Part shown: in pieces, positions 46,240 through 58,829 of the stretch
Numbering within the stretch: position 1 is the stretch's first letter
How the letters are laid out: every line of letters starts with the position of its first letter
Source: Lolium rigidum
Lineage: Eukaryota > Streptophyta > Magnoliopsida > Poales > Poaceae
Assembly (NCBI RefSeq): GCF_022539505.1
Contig: NC_061514.1
Coordinates: 41,962,869-42,026,868, forward strand
Direction: 5' to 3'
Length of the DNA: 64,000 bases
The notes under the pieces: model-generated
Database searches by the model: none
The model's input: the letters and a program-made list of their open reading frames with translations, nothing else
What the model was told of the DNA's origin: nothing
Program-made: the position numbers and the translations under genes

Positions 46240-47470
46240 ATGATGAAAATGGAAGAAAGTGAGACCAACAAGTCCGATGCACAAGAGAAATGGAATAAAT
46301 GCCTCATACATTGTTGGTCAACACAAATATTAACATTTAGGGATGGCGTAAGTGAGACCAAGTCCGATGCACAAGAGATTGATATTTGTGCTATCTTACC
46401 AGGCTCACTTACGCCACCCCCAAGTGTACGGGGACCAAACATTTTAATCATCGGCATTTTGAAAATCTCAAAGCAACTGGAATAACAAAATGGAATAAGT
46501 GCCTCATACATTATTGGTCAACACAAATACTATGGTCAGAAACCATAGTTGCAGTATACACCGCAGTATACTTTGCAGAAGGGTTGCGACCGACCGTCAT
46601 CGGTTTCCTTATTCCTACGATCAGTCTATTGGTTCACCGGGTAAGAAGGCGAACAATGCAGGACGCGGGACACACGGCCACAAGGGAGGCGGCTGGGACT
46701 GCCGTGGTTCTGCACCGGAGAGGCAGATCGGCGTTGTTGTCTCGTCAAAGACTCGTTCACGGAACGGCGGCCGGGGAAAGGGGGGCCCGTCTACAAAGTA
46801 TATTGCGGCGTATAGGTGACCAAACATTCTAATCATCGGCACTAAAATGGAAGAAAGAGCCAAGTGGTATCTCAACTAGATATCATATGCCTCATACTTT
46901 GTTGGTCGAAAGAAATATTAACATTCGGGGATGGGGTCGGCGAGGCCAGGTAGGATGCACAAGAGAGATTGATAGTTGTGCCATCGCACCGGGCTCGATG
47001 GCCCCACCCCGGAGTGTACAAGTGACCAAACAATTTAATCATCGGCACTAGAATGGAAGAAAGGCCAATGCAATTAAGAAGTAGCTAGTATGAACTAAAT
47101 GGAATGCCTCATACTTTGTTGGTCGAAACAAATATTAACATCCCGGGATGGCGTTAGTGAGGCCAGGTAGGATGCACAAGAGATTGATATTTGTGCCATC
47201 ACACCAGGCTCACTAGCGACACCCCGGAGTGTAAAGTTGACCGAACATTCTAATCATCGGCACTAAAATGGAAGAAAGAGCCAAGTGGTATCAACTAAAT
47301 AGCATATGCCTCATACTTTGTTGGTCGAAACAAATATTAACATCCAGGGATGGAGTAAGTGAGGCCGGGTAGGATGCACAAGATATTGATATTTGTGCCA
47401 TCACACCGAGCTCACTTGCTCCACCCCCGAGTGTACGAGTGATATCGACCAACCATCTAATCATCGGCAA
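46240..47470. repeat. Tandem array of hairpin-forming units in the CACTA
   Basis: Units of roughly 200 bp share TGCCTCATAC(A/T)TTGTTGGTC, a CACAA(A)TATTAACAT-like core and CAAACATT(C/T)TAATCATCGGCA. Four carry an inverted pair around the shared GATGCACAAGAGATTGATATT loop: 46345-46356 with 46404-46415, 46933-46944 with 46994-47005, 47150-47161 with 47209-47220, and 47352-47363 with 47411-47422. A fifth unit has a different 29-base pair of arms (46555-46583 and 46786-46814, 25 of 29 paired) round a GC-rich loop. Confidence 0.75.
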
Positions 47471-47849
47471 GTACAAAAACACCACCAAACCAAGCAACCA
47501 TGGTGACATAAGTCAAGATGCACAAACACACATAGCATGCATGGAGCAGATGCTCCAAAGGTATTATTCATCACTTGGTATATAGACCAAGTGATGCCGG
47601 CAAAAGAGAGGCCAATCAAGAACCGAGTAAATCCAGTAAGTGATAGATATGCCTAAACAAGCAACAACACATAGCATATCCCAGCTAACCGGATGAGACA
47701 AGTCTTGGTAGCCAACTTAATCACCTAGCACCACCTAGCCTTTTAAAACCATCGAAACAGTCCTTTTTCTTCAAAGGATACCACAGTGGCATTCATTTAC
47801 ATGATCCCCTACTCGTGGATATCTCTATTTTCATCAAAGCCAACAAGAA

Positions 47850-48400
47850 ATAGATCATAAGGCATCAATTAAGGAGGCAACCAGGGACAAAGGCATCAAT
47901 TGGGGTAATGTTAAAATGTTTGTCTCCAAATTTGGGAGAAATTTTTAATATTGGAGTCTAGCTAATGGAAATCAAGAACTAGTCTTGATCTCCAAATGGT
48001 GATTAGAGGGAATTTATTCATCTTAAGCAACATTAGGGACAAATGGGATCATGCAAGGGACTTGGGTCATTTGGATCATAAGGCATCAATTAAGGAGGCA
48101 ACCAGGGACAAAGGGAAACATTTGATGATCCATTATCATAGGCAACAAAGCAAGCAACTTTTCCCCTCTAATCTAGCTAGAGTCCTTAAAAGAAATCCAT
48201 CATAAGCATGGTCAAATACACATATATAGCATGGGGCAGATGCTCCAAAGGGATTATATATTCATCACTTGGTAATTTGGAGAGCAAACAAGCAAGTAGC
48301 CATAACACTCAATCCAATAATATAGTAATTTGGATCATAGGGCATCAATTAAGGAGGCAACCAGGGACAAAGGGAAACATTTGATGATCCAAGTAAGTGC
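47850..48400. repeat. Repeated segment GGCATCAATTAAGGAGGCAA in the CACTA
   Basis: GGCATCAATTAAGGAGGCAA followed by CCAGGGACAAAGG is found at about 47861, 48080 and 48340. A second motif, GGGCAGATGCTCCAAAG, occurs at about 47545 (as GAGCAGATGCTCCAAAG) and 48233. This is interior filler with no gene. Confidence 0.75.
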
Positions 48401-49209
48401 ATGACACTTTGAGCTACCAAGAATAAAGGCCAACAAGTGGATAAACATCTGCTCAACCATTTCTTGCACTAGAGGAAAAGTAACCAACATTGAAACTTGA
48501 ACAGTCAAGTGACACTACAATCCAATAATATAGTAGCATACCATAAGCTCACAACAATCCATCAAGTAAATCTTCACAAGGATACCACAGTAGCATAGTA
48601 GCATACCATAAGCTCACAAGAATCCATCATTTTCTTCACAAGGATACCACGAGTAGCATACCATAGTAGCATTTCATGCATTTAAATGAACCAAGTAGCA
48701 TCAAAACCAACCAAATGTCCAACTAGCAAGCAATACCAAGTGAGCAAGTCTTCATTACCTTGTACAGAGTTCGGACAAGGATTTATAGAACAAGTACGAG
48801 AGGCAGAGGCAGAGGAATAGACAATTTCTATAAGCATATAGAACACTCCAATTTCTATAAGCATAGACAATTTCATTATCACATCTTTCTATAAGCATCA
48901 CTAGCAGCAGCAGCAATGCATATGAACACCATATACAGGTACGGTTCGAACAATTTCATTGTCACATTGTACAGGTTCGAACAACATATAGAACACTCCA
49001 ATAAGCATCACTAGCGAGCAGCAGCAATGCATATGAACACCATATGATGCAAAACGATTAGGGGCAATGCATCCAGAGCAACAGCAGCAATACATCCGGA
49101 GCGAGCATTTCGTCGAGCACGTTGTGCTCGCGCGGGGAGGAAGAGGGAGGGGAGGGGAGGAAGAGGGAGGGAGCTCACCGACGACAACAACAGTTGTGGA
49201 GGAGCTCAC

Positions 49210-49395
49210 CGACGACGACGGCAAGGGTGGAGGTCGCGGCGGCTCCTCCACCTTGACGCGACGGTGGCCCCTCCTCGCGGCGTCCCCTCCTCGCCGTAGC
49301 GGTAGCATGTGCTGCAGGTGGCGGGGATGGGAGGAGCGTGGCGGCAGGCGGCCCTCGCGTAGGAAGGCGGCGGCGACGGCGATGGCGACGACCAT
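49210..49395 (-). pseudogene. Possible captured first exon in the CACTA
   Basis: On minus, an ATG at 49395 (MVVAIAVAAAFLREG) opens a GC-rich frame of 62 codons that ends at a good donor, GTGAGC, at 49209. The first 12 residues are hydrophobic, like a short signal or anchor. GC content is far above the rest of the element, as is usual for a first exon taken from a grass gene. No family is recognised, and no second exon was found. A 110-bp direct repeat (about 48900 and 49010) lies downstream. Confidence 0.35.
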
Positions 49396-50589
49396 GGCGG
49401 CGCGCGGTGAGGAGAGGGGAGAGGGGAGAGGCGCGCGGTACGGATCAGAGGTGAACAGGCGTGGGCGGGGGAGGGCACGGGATGATATAGCTAGGTTCCC
49501 TTAGTTCCGTGGCGCACCAGAACAAGTGCGCCACAGAATCAACTACTTCTGTGGCGCACCAAAGCTAGTGCGCCACGTAAACAGTAATTTCGTGGCGCAG
49601 CGCGCCTTGTGCGCCACGTAAATACCTACACCGATAATTGGGGGTGACAGGTTGTGGGGCCCGCCAAGTTTTTGTGGCGCATGGTCGGCCGCTGCGCCAC
49701 AAAATTAAGCTGTTTCTGTGGCGCACCTTGCCTGGTGCGCCACAAAATAAATTTCTGTGGCGCATATTTTCTGGTGCGCCACAGAACTAAGGTCCGCCTA
49801 TAAGGGTTTTCCTACTAGTGTGTACATGTTATTCGTGATCTATAATCACTCATGTGTTTTTACTCATTGAGTGTCAGATACACTCAAGTCTTGTTAAACC
49901 TTCACATGACAAGAACATTTTCTTAATATTTCTATACTGAACTACTTCAATATCCATCATATGTACTTTGACTTAAACTTATTTATGTGTTTCAATCTAT
50001 CTTCATAGATCTTGACACTAAATTTGTTTCGAGTCCATATCCTTTCATTGAAGTTAATTCTCAATGAAACCTTTTAATCAAGTATATAATTACATCATTT
50101 ATAACCAACTATATGTCACTTACATAAAGTATTATAAATGTGTCTTAGCGCTCCCACTTAATTTCTTGCAAATGCAAGCCTCTTCATCGTCTCTCGATGA
50201 AATCAAAAACTCTTTGACTATTTCATCCGGTGAAGATTCTAACTCCGTGATACTTACTTCATCCAATTGAAGTTTGTATACCTATCTAGTATTCCACGGA
50301 CCAGCAAAACTCTTGGTTGTATCTTGTATACACCTTTAATACACACTTCGTTAAGTAGTGTATTTTGCCATCCTACTAGCATATCTCATAAAAGAAATAT
50401 GTAGTGATTACTAGAATAATCCACATAGACTATAAGCATTGCTACGGAAGATCTAATCTTATCGTAGTCAACTCTTTGAACTTTGTCGTAAACAATTTTT
50501 CTACAAGTCGAGCTTCTTTAAGGATATTCCATCCAAGTCCATCAATTTTATAGATCCATTTACTTTCAAAAAGTATTTATCTATCTTGG

Positions 50590-51130
50590 ATTTCATGGCG
50601 CATGGCCATTTTAACGGAGTCAGGGCCCATCATAACTTCTTTGTTTGTAGTTGGTTTATCATTATTCAAAATCAATCCTTTGTTCACAAATCATTTATTT
50701 GATCACAAAGTAAACCATACCTACAAGGTTCAATATGTGCTTCGATCTCCATGGCTAAAACACTTTGTAGTCATGGGAGCCATGATCGTCGTGGCTGCTT
50801 CCGAAACAAATTCCGATGCTCGCGCTACTCGATCATTATGCTCGGGTTCATAAACCTTATCAAATTATATTGTCCTCCCACTCAAATACTTCACTAGAAA
50901 CAATTTCTCGGAAATAAGAAACATTGACAAACACTTTTGTCTTTGTCTCGTGGGAAGAATTCCCAATTAAATCTCCGGGATAACCAACAAAGACATTCAT
51001 CCGATTTTGGTTGTAAACTCTTAGACCAAAATTTAAAGAAAGACTATTAGGGTTTATACCCATACCATAACTCGTATGGTGTCATTTCAACGGATCATGA
51101 TGATGCTCTATTCAGTGTAAAAGCGGTAGT
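50590..51130 (-). pseudogene. Degenerate Copia pol fragment
   Basis: On minus, 51063-50860 encodes a stretch with MNVFVGYPGDLIGNS and TKVFVNVSYFREI, like the Copia segment between integrase and reverse transcriptase (FVGYP...KVF motif). Neighbouring frames are broken. Integrase and reverse transcriptase catalytic blocks were not found intact anywhere in 49824-54150. Confidence 0.5.
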
Positions 51131-52377
51131 CACTAAAGCATAATCCAAAAAATATAATGGCGTCATAATATTTTATCTCATCATTAATCCAACAAGGTTT
51201 GGATACATATCTCGGATATTATATCATCATTATGATATTCCAAGAAATGTGAGTTGTAGAACAATTTCATAACTCTCTTAGATGTTCGCTAAAACTCCTA
51301 ATTCAAATATTTCTACCATGATCCAATCATAGATATTTGACTTTTCTATTACGATGATTTCCACTTCATGCTGAAATTTATTTGAATCCATTCAAATGTT
51401 TCAAACTTCTTCCTTATTGAATATATCCACATATATATACTCAATTCATTGTTGAAAGTTTTCATGAAGTAGAAGAATCTTCCGCACACAACTATGCCCA
51501 GTGAACCACATACATCATCATGTATTTTTCCACTAAGTTAGTTGCCCGTTCAACTTTTGGCCTATGAACGGTATTTCAGTCATTCTTTTTAGAAAAGATT
51601 TGCAAGCGTCAAATGATTCAAAAATCAAGTGACTCCAAAAATCCATTTGCATGGAGTTCCTTCATACGTTCCTTTCTAACATGACCTAAATGGCGGTTCC
51701 ACAAATAAGTGGAATTCAAATCATTTGCCTTATGGCATTTTAGCGTCAGTGTTATGTATGTATGTTTCACCATTAAGATTTATAATAACTTATCCATCAT
51801 ACATGGAGTAATGTCATAATTTGGACAACTCATTGTTTTCATTTGACCAGAGCAAAATAACAATTATTAAGTTCTTTATTATAAATTCTAAGGGCTAGAT
51901 AGAATGCCAACGACGAACATAATAACACTTTATTTTTGTTCCAGAAGTGCATTTCTATCATATTCCTTGTCAGTCACTTAGGCCATTGTATTCTTGTATT
52001 GCGTTGTTTTGTATGACACTTCATACCAACCAATATGGTACTAATACCCAAGAATTTTATTGTGTGACCAAACGAGGAATACATCCATAACATGTATATC
52101 ATTTATATACACCTGAGCTAGACTTTCTAGTCTTTTCTTTTCTTTCTGCCAAAATATCTTTTATAGTTTCTCTTTTAGCTTTCCTCATTATTCAGAAAAA
52201 CACTTCAACATCATTGACTTCTAGGTTTGTTGGTCAAATACCAATAACCTTGAGGTTCTTACTTTGAAGTTGATCATCATATGACAAGTGTTCCAGATTT
52301 TACTATTAGTAACTTTGTAATATGATGAACAATTTCACTCATAATTTTATCCACCATATCATGACGATTTTCCGAGA

Positions 52378-52528
52378 CCATGTCTGTACATGCTAGGCTC
52401 GTAAAGTTTAACCTTAGTATTCGCATGTGCAAATCTGGCTTGCACCCGTTGTATGCACACGTAGAATCGATAACACCCGATTATCACGAGATGTTTCGAA
52501 ACGACGAGTCTTAGCAACGGTGCATACT
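52378..52528. repeat. Internal duplication in the Angela-like leader, copy 1
   Basis: CCATGTCTGTACATGCTAGG to CAACGGTGCATAC is repeated at 53231-53379 in the same orientation, with about 75-80 percent identity by eye. This is the former 5' untranslated or gag region of the element on minus. Confidence 0.75.
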
Positions 52529-53230
52529 AAGGACGATCACTTCATGGATATGCGAATATCGTTAGTGCCCCAATAGTTGGAGGATTGGGACGCCGGGCGT
52601 CTTCAACCTTCGTACATTCCCATAAAACTTATGAGTTTATGTAGTCTCACTAGATTATATTCTATCATCTTGCAGTAAGGTCTTAGATATCTCATATATC
52701 TCATACCTCGCTTATTTCTGAAAACAAACTTTTCAGCTCCTTACTTTTCAAACGAATTTGAACATCAAGTTTCACGGAGACAAGATAATTGTAGGTACTA
52801 ATTTAAACCATAGCTCTTTGAATCAACAATGTGAGGTTTACTAAAAGTTTGCAATAGGACTTAATCAATTCTTGATTCTTTAACAATACGGTACCAATCC
52901 GTAAAGTTTCTTATCAGATTTTAACGAGTATTTCTATCTCAATAATAAGACTAGCGCATGGTAGAAAAACGGATGCCAATACTACAAAATTAATTCAAAA
53001 TACTACTCAGACTATGTTTATGATAATTAGTTCATGTTTTAATCTAATTACTAATGAACTCCCACTTAATACAACATCCCTCATAGTTGTTAAGTGGTAC
53101 ACGATCCAAATCCACTACATCAAAACCGATCATCACGTGAGATGATGTAGCTTCAATGGTGAACATCAACATGTTGATCATATCATCCATATGACTCGTG
53201 TTCAACCTTTTGGTTTCCGTTGTCCCGAGG

Positions 53231-53379
53231 CCATGTCTGTACATGCTAGGCTCGTCAAGCAAACCCAAGTATTCCGCGTGTGCAACATGGCTTACACCCG
53301 TTGTATATGTACGTTGAATCTATCACATCCGATCATCACGAGATGCTTTGAAACGACGAACTTTGGCAACGGTGCATAC
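53231..53379. repeat. Internal duplication in the Angela-like leader, copy 2
   Basis: Partner of 52378-52528, sharing CCATGTCTGTACATGCTAGG, ACCCGTTGTAT, GATCATCACGAGATG-like and GCAACGGTGCATAC. Confidence 0.75.
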
Positions 53380-54152
53380 GAGGGAAGAACACTTTATTAT
53401 CTTGATATTAATGTGAGGGATCATCTTATAATGCTACCGTCGCGATCTAAGCAAAATAAGATGCATAAAGGATTAACATCACATGCAATTCATATGTGAT
53501 ATGATATGGCCCTTTAGTCTTTGTGCCTTCGATCTTCATCTCCAAAGCACGGACATGATCTCCATCATCAACGGGCATGATCTCCATCATCATCGGCGTA
53601 GCGTCAAGGTCCATGGCGCCGTCTTCATGGTTGTTCACCTCATGTAGCAACTATTACAACTACTTTGAAATACTACTCAACATGAAATTTAAAGACAACC
53701 ATAAGGCTCCTGCCGGTTGCCACAATACAATAATGATCATCTCATACATATTCATCATCACATCATGGCCATATCACATCACCAAACCCCTGCAAAAACA
53801 AGTTAGACGTCTCTAATTTGGTTTGCAAATTTTACGTGGTTTAGGGTTTTCGAGTGAGATCTAATCTACCTACGAACATGAACCACAACGGTGATACTAG
53901 TGTTGTCAATAGAAGAGTAAATTGAATCTTCACTATAGTAGGAGAGACGAGACACCCGCAAAGCCACTTATGCAATACAAGTTGCATGTCGAGCGTGGAG
54001 CAAATCTCATGAACGCGGTCATGTAAAGTTAGCCCGAGCCGCTTCATCCCACTATGCCACAAAGATGCAAAGTACTCAACTAAAGATAACAAAAGCATCA
54101 ACGCCCACAAACCATTGTGTTCTACTCGTGCAACCATCTATGCATAGACACG

Positions 54153-54164
54153 GCTCGATACCAC
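54153..54164 (-). other. Primer binding site of the Angela-like element
   Basis: On minus, TGGTATCGAGCC lies three bases after the 5' LTR. It matches the initiator Met tRNA primer site TGGTATCAGAGC used by Copia elements, with differences. Confidence 0.7.
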
Positions 54165-54166
54165 TC

Positions 54167-55959
54167 GTAGGATAACGTTGCATAGAAAACAAAAATTTTC
54201 CTATCGCGAACACGCAATCCAAGCCAAGATGCAATCTAGAAGACGGTAGCAACGAGGGGATGATCAAGACTAACCCTTGAAGAGATTCCAAAGCCTATAA
54301 GAGTAGGCTCTTATTGCTGCGGTAGACGATCACTTGCCGCTTGCAAAAGCGCGTAGAAGATCTTGATCACGATCGGTTCCGGCGCCACGAACGGGCAGCA
54401 CCTCCGTACTCGGTCACACGTTCGGTTGTTGATGAAGACGACGTCCACCTCCCCGTTCCGGCGGGCAGCGGAAGTAGTAGCTCCTCTTGAATCCGACGGC
54501 ACGACGGCGTGGTGTCGGTGGTGGTGGAGAAATCCGGCGGAGCTTCGCTTAAGCGTGCGGGATGTGGTGGAGGAGAGAGACCGCTAGGGTTTGGGGAGAG
54601 AGGGGGGTTGGGCGCCGGCCCTCTAAGGGGTGCGGCCAAGGCTAAGGCTTGAAGTGGCCAGCCCCCTCTCTATGCCCCTCATTATATAGGTGGAAGCCCC
54701 AAGAGTTCTAGTCCAAGTCTTCGAATAAGACCCCAACACTAAAACCTCCCATATGTGGGAAACCTACTCAAGGAGGGAGTCCCACTCAAGGTGGGACTCC
54801 CACCTTTCCTTGAGGTGGGTTGGCCGGCCACCCTAGGGGAGTCCACCTTGGACTCCTCCCCTTTAGGGTTGGCTGGTCATGCAAGTGGAGTCTCTTCGGG
54901 ACTCCACTTTCCAAAGTGCCATTCTTCCGGACTTTTCTAGAACCTTCTAGAACCTGCCATAAATGCACCGGATCATTTCCAAACTTGGAATATGACTTCC
55001 TATATATGAATCTTATTCTCCGGACCATTCCGGAACTCCTCATGATGTCCGGGATCTCATCCGGGACTCCGAACAAATATTCGAACTCCATTCCATATTC
55101 AAGTACTACCATTTCAACATCCAACTTTAAGTGTGTCACCCTACGGTTCGTGAACTATGCGGACATGGTTGAGTACTCACTCCGACCAATAACCAATAGC
55201 GGGATCTGGAGATCCATAATGGCTCCCACATATTCAACGATGACTTTAGTGATCGAATGAACCATTCACATACAATACCAATTCCCTTTGTCTCGCGATA
55301 TTTTACTTGTCCGAGGTTTGATCTTCGGTATCACTCTATAACTTGTTCAACCTCGTCTCCTGACAAGTACTCTTTACTCGTACCGTGGTATGTGGTCTCT
55401 TATGAACTTATTCATATGCTTGCAAGACATTAGACGACATTCCACCGAGAGGGCCCAGAGTATATCTATCCGTCATCGGGATGGACAAATCCCATTGTTG
55501 ATCCATATGCCTCAACTCATACTTTCCGGATACTTAATCCCACCTTTATAGCCACCCATTTACGCGAGTGGCGTTTGATGTAATCAAAGTACCTTTCCGG
55601 TATAAGTGATTTACACGATCTCATGGTCATAAGGACTAGGTAACTATGTATCGAAAGCTTATAGCAAATAACTTAATGACGAGATCTTATGCTACGCTTT
55701 AATTGGGTGTGTCCATTACATCATTCATATAATGATATAACCTTGTTATCAATAACATCCAATGTTCATGATTATGAAACTAATCATCCATTAATCAACA
55801 AGCTAGTTTGCATACTAGGGACTTTTTGTTGTCTACATAACACACATGTATCAATGTTTCAGTTAATACAATTATAGCATGGTATGTAAACATTATCATA
55901 AACACAAAGATATATTATAATAACCATTTTATTATTGCCTCTTGGGCATATCTCCAACA
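54167..55959 (-). repeat. 5' LTR of the Angela-like element
   Basis: 1793 bp, over 99 percent identical to 43198-44997. The terminal base at 54167 is C where the other copy has T, and there are a five-base deletion near 55810 and a short change near 55493. Confidence 0.95.
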
Positions 55960-55964
55960 GCTTG

Positions 55965-56512
55965 TTGAGCGGTAACCATGTTTTTGGGGACACCATCAAC
56001 TTTTTACTTTGTTGAATATCATGTGAGTTGCTATGCATGTTCGTCTTGTCTGAAGTAAGGGAGATTTCTCATGATTAAATGGTTTGAGTATGCATATTGT
56101 TAGAGAAGAACATTGGGCCGCCAACCAAAGCCATGTATCATGGTGGAAGTTTTAGCTTGGACATTAATCCTCATAATCTCTTATGAGAATATTATTTGTT
56201 GTTGAATGCTTTAAGCATTAAAAAGAGGAGTCCATTATCTGTTTTCTATGTTATCCCAGTATGGATGTCCTCAAGTTGAGATATATCAAAATCGAGAAAT
56301 CAAATGCGATTTATCTCCTTGGACCTTTATACAGGTGGCATAGAGGTACCCCTTTGTGACACTTGGTTGAAACATATGTAATGCAATGATAATCCATGGA
56401 GATCCGAGCTAATTAGGACGAGGTGCGGGCACTATTGATATTCGATGCATGAGGCTTGCAACTTATAGGGAGTTTTATGCATAACAAATATGAATTATTA
56501 CTACGGTTGACA
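55965..56512 (+). other. Sabrina-like internal DNA between the two insertions
   Basis: AT-rich sequence with no coding frame. It continues the element interrupted at 43197 and is itself interrupted by the Pack-MULE, resuming at 61908-62438. Confidence 0.6.
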
Positions 56513-57171
56513 AAATTGTTTGGGATTTCTATTTTCGTGCCCTCGGGTCGTTAGTTGTACTCAGTTTTCCCCAGCCCCTTAGTTTTTCCTCAGTTTTCCC
56601 CTCCCTCTAGTTTGAAACCCGCAGAACGAGCTCAGACGGAAGGAATCCGTTTATTTGGACGTTACGTGCTCGGCGTGTTGCGCCGCGTCGTCTGTGGGGC
56701 CGCGACGTGTGGGGCCGCGTCGCGTGGGGCTGGTAGAAAGGGACCGCGTGGGACAGGACGAGAAGCGTTTGGTTGCACGTGAGCAGGAGCTGGGTTTTGT
56801 CTCTGTCGGCCCAAATTGGCATTTTTAAGAGCACCTTTTCCCCTCTTTCTCTCTCTGTCTTTTTCACCAAATTAGTATCAAATCTAGAGAAGCTTCTATT
56901 TCTGTCTTTCTTCAATATGGCAGCAAATCTAGTAGCAAATCTCTGGGGTTATTTATGCCTTTTGGCCCTCGTTTTTTGCCCAATATGGCAGCAAATCTAG
57001 TACCAAATGTAGAAGCTAGTATATGATAAATTGACAACTGCATAATCGAAAGCTAAGTATAATACATAGGGAAGCCGCATACAGCAGCCAAAAGCAGCCA
57101 ATAACGTTGTAATATACAAGACGCACGCAATGTATGGACAACAAGAAGATTAGGATGAATGAATTTGTTCT

Positions 57172-58584
57172 TCAGTCCTCCTCATATATTTCGTCGTTGC
57201 GCCAGCCGTGCATTACCCCAAGGAAATATTGATTGAACTCCCTCCGTCCGCGGTGTGCGGCCAATACATCCTCCAAACGGTATGGCTTGTGTTCATTTCT
57301 CATACCGTAGTTTCCTATTCTATCCACACGTTACGGCCACTCCTCCCGGGCCTTTGTATCATGAGAGTACTCTCTGATATAACCCAAATCCGTGTAGTAG
57401 ATGCAGCCAGGTCGAAGTGTCGGGTACACTCTGGTGTCGACGGAGATACACCGGATATAATTCACGAAGAAGGCATTAATGCCAATGTTACTGACCGGAT
57501 GGAGAGAGCGGCTCTGAGTGTCCACACGGTACACCAATGGTCTGCCCGCCAAAGCCACGCCGACCAACAACACAAGCAGCAGATCACCATCCGACTTCAC
57601 GAGGTAGAACTTCGATGTCCAAGTTCGGAAATGAAATTAGTGTCTCCATCTTGACAGGTGCTCGTGCGCTGCTTGCAAGCTGTACATTGGTGCACACTAT
57701 TCTTCCGTGCTCTAAATTGTCCACGACTAGTGCATACGGTTCACCATTGAACGGTGTAATGCAACGCGGACAATGGTTCTTCATCGAAAATCTGTTTTCC
57801 CAATCTTTATCTATATCCTTAGTTGGAGTGCTCTCATCGACCCAACCAATTTCCGACGGGTAATGTGCGGTAACGAAGACCATAGTCGGGGATTTGATCA
57901 CGATCGGCGATTTCGGGAAAATAGATGGCATCTGCGCCTCAAACATAGTGTATTTCTTTGTGAGTGGGTTCGAAGCCGTATCTTGTGCGGCGGGTTCTTC
58001 CGGGCAAGCACGATGACGCCACGGCAAAATCCGACGAAGTAGTATCCGGGCAAGCACGATAACATTCAGCACTAAGATGTTTAAGATTGAAAATAAAGAG
58101 GTAGATATGGAGGAAGTTGAACCTTGTATGAACTTCCGATAGATCTATGGTGACGTAGCGTGATGTGCCGAGTTGGAGGAAGGTGAACACGGCGACGTGT
58201 GGAAGGGCGTGGTCTAGCATGATCCATTCGTCCAAGTGCACGTCGGGCTCGAGGCAAACCTGAGCGCCAATTTCTACGGACTTGCCTCATGGCGGAGTAC
58301 GTGTCGGCGTACTCCTCGTTCGCCGGCAAGCATTCGCCGATCCGGTGAAGTGGTCCATCAGCCGAGAGAGAGGCCCGGTTCACGGAGGAGCCGCGCTTGG
58401 ATGCGCCGCCCTCGGAGGCGACGCGCTCGGCGGCGGCCGGCTCGGCGGCGACGGGCTCGGCGGCGGCCGGCTCGGCGGCGACGGGCTCGGCGGCGGCCGG
58501 CTCGGCGGCGACGGGCGCGGAGGCGACGGGCTCGGAGTTGACGGGCTCGGAGGCGACGGCCGCCGGCGCATTCTTCTTCTCCAT
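57172..58584 (-). pseudogene. DUF295 (F-box-associated) gene fragment, broken
   Basis: On minus, ATG 58584 (MEKKNAPAAV, context GGCGATGG) opens an alanine/glutamate/proline repeat stretch, then a segment with YADTYSAMRQVRRNWRSG, like an F-box tail. In the next frame comes a block with HLDEWIMLDHALPHVAVFTF and LGTSRYVTIDL (about 58230-58130). After a probable intron, frames 58072-57584 and 57600-57331 hold the C-terminal half: PYALVVDNLEHG, then TSKFYLVKSDGDLLLVL, RVDTQSRSLHPVSNIG and CIYYTDLGYIREYSHDT. It ends FNQYFLGVMHGW...EED before TGA at 57174-57172. These blocks fit grass DUF295 proteins, which are often F-box proteins of ubiquitin ligases. At least two frameshifts (near 58270 and 57620) break it. 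Confidence 0.55.
58405..58545. repeat. GC-rich minisatellite, 30-bp unit
   Basis: GGCTCGGCGGCGACG and GGCTCGGCGGCGGCC alternate for about 3.5 cycles of 30 bp. On minus this is in the coding frame of the DUF295 fragment and gives an alanine-glutamate-proline repeat; on plus it gives chance glycine- or arginine-rich frames. Confidence 0.85.
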
Positions 58585-58829
58585 CGCCGGCGGGGTAGCG
58601 TGCGTACGGCGGTTGGGGTTTTCGATTTGGAGAAGTTGATGGGACGTGAGAGGGGTGGTTTCGTGCGTGAGCGAGAATGAGACGACCGTGTGCGAGAGGG
58701 AGGGAGGGAGGGGCTTACGCGTCCTAAATGCGACCCGCGTCCTACGCGTCCACTATTTGCACGTACGCACCGCGACACGCGTCAACAATGGCACGTCTTC
58801 CACTTACGCACCGCAACACGCGTCCTCGA

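Larger units (their letters stand above)
45683..49820. mobile_element. Non-autonomous CACTA transposon nested in the Angela-like element
   Basis: The ends CACTAGTAGGAAAA and TTTTCCTACTAGTG are a perfect 14-bp inverted pair, flanked by TGT (45680-45682 and 49821-49823), the 3-bp duplication of CACTA elements. Subterminal repeats TTCTGTGGCGCAC and GTGCGCCACAGAA occur many times in both orientations in the outer 200-300 bp at each end (45710-45900 and 49500-49790). No transposase is present. The interior has a hairpin array (46240-47470), shorter repeats (47850-48400) and a GC-rich block that looks like a captured first exon (49210-49395, minus). Confidence 0.9.
43198..55959 (-). mobile_element. 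Copia LTR retrotransposon (Angela/BARE/WIS type), minus strand
   Basis: Two LTRs of 1.80 and 1.79 kb bound the element. On minus they begin TGTTGGAGATATGCCCAAGA and end GTTATCCTAC(A/G). The duplication GCTTG lies on both sides (43193-43197 and 55960-55964). The Copia primer site and polypurine tract are at the expected inner edges. By hand count the LTRs differ by about seven or eight substitutions and two short indels, so it is very young. Apart from a degenerate pol fragment, no intact frames remain, and a CACTA element (45683-49820) is nested in the 3' part. The copy depends on relatives for movement. Confidence 0.9.

Noticed and set aside
58236..58778. Arginine-, glycine- or proline-rich frames at the 30-bp minisatellite
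   Set aside because: They are alternative frames of the minisatellite. Only the minus frame that continues into the DUF295-like blocks is credible.
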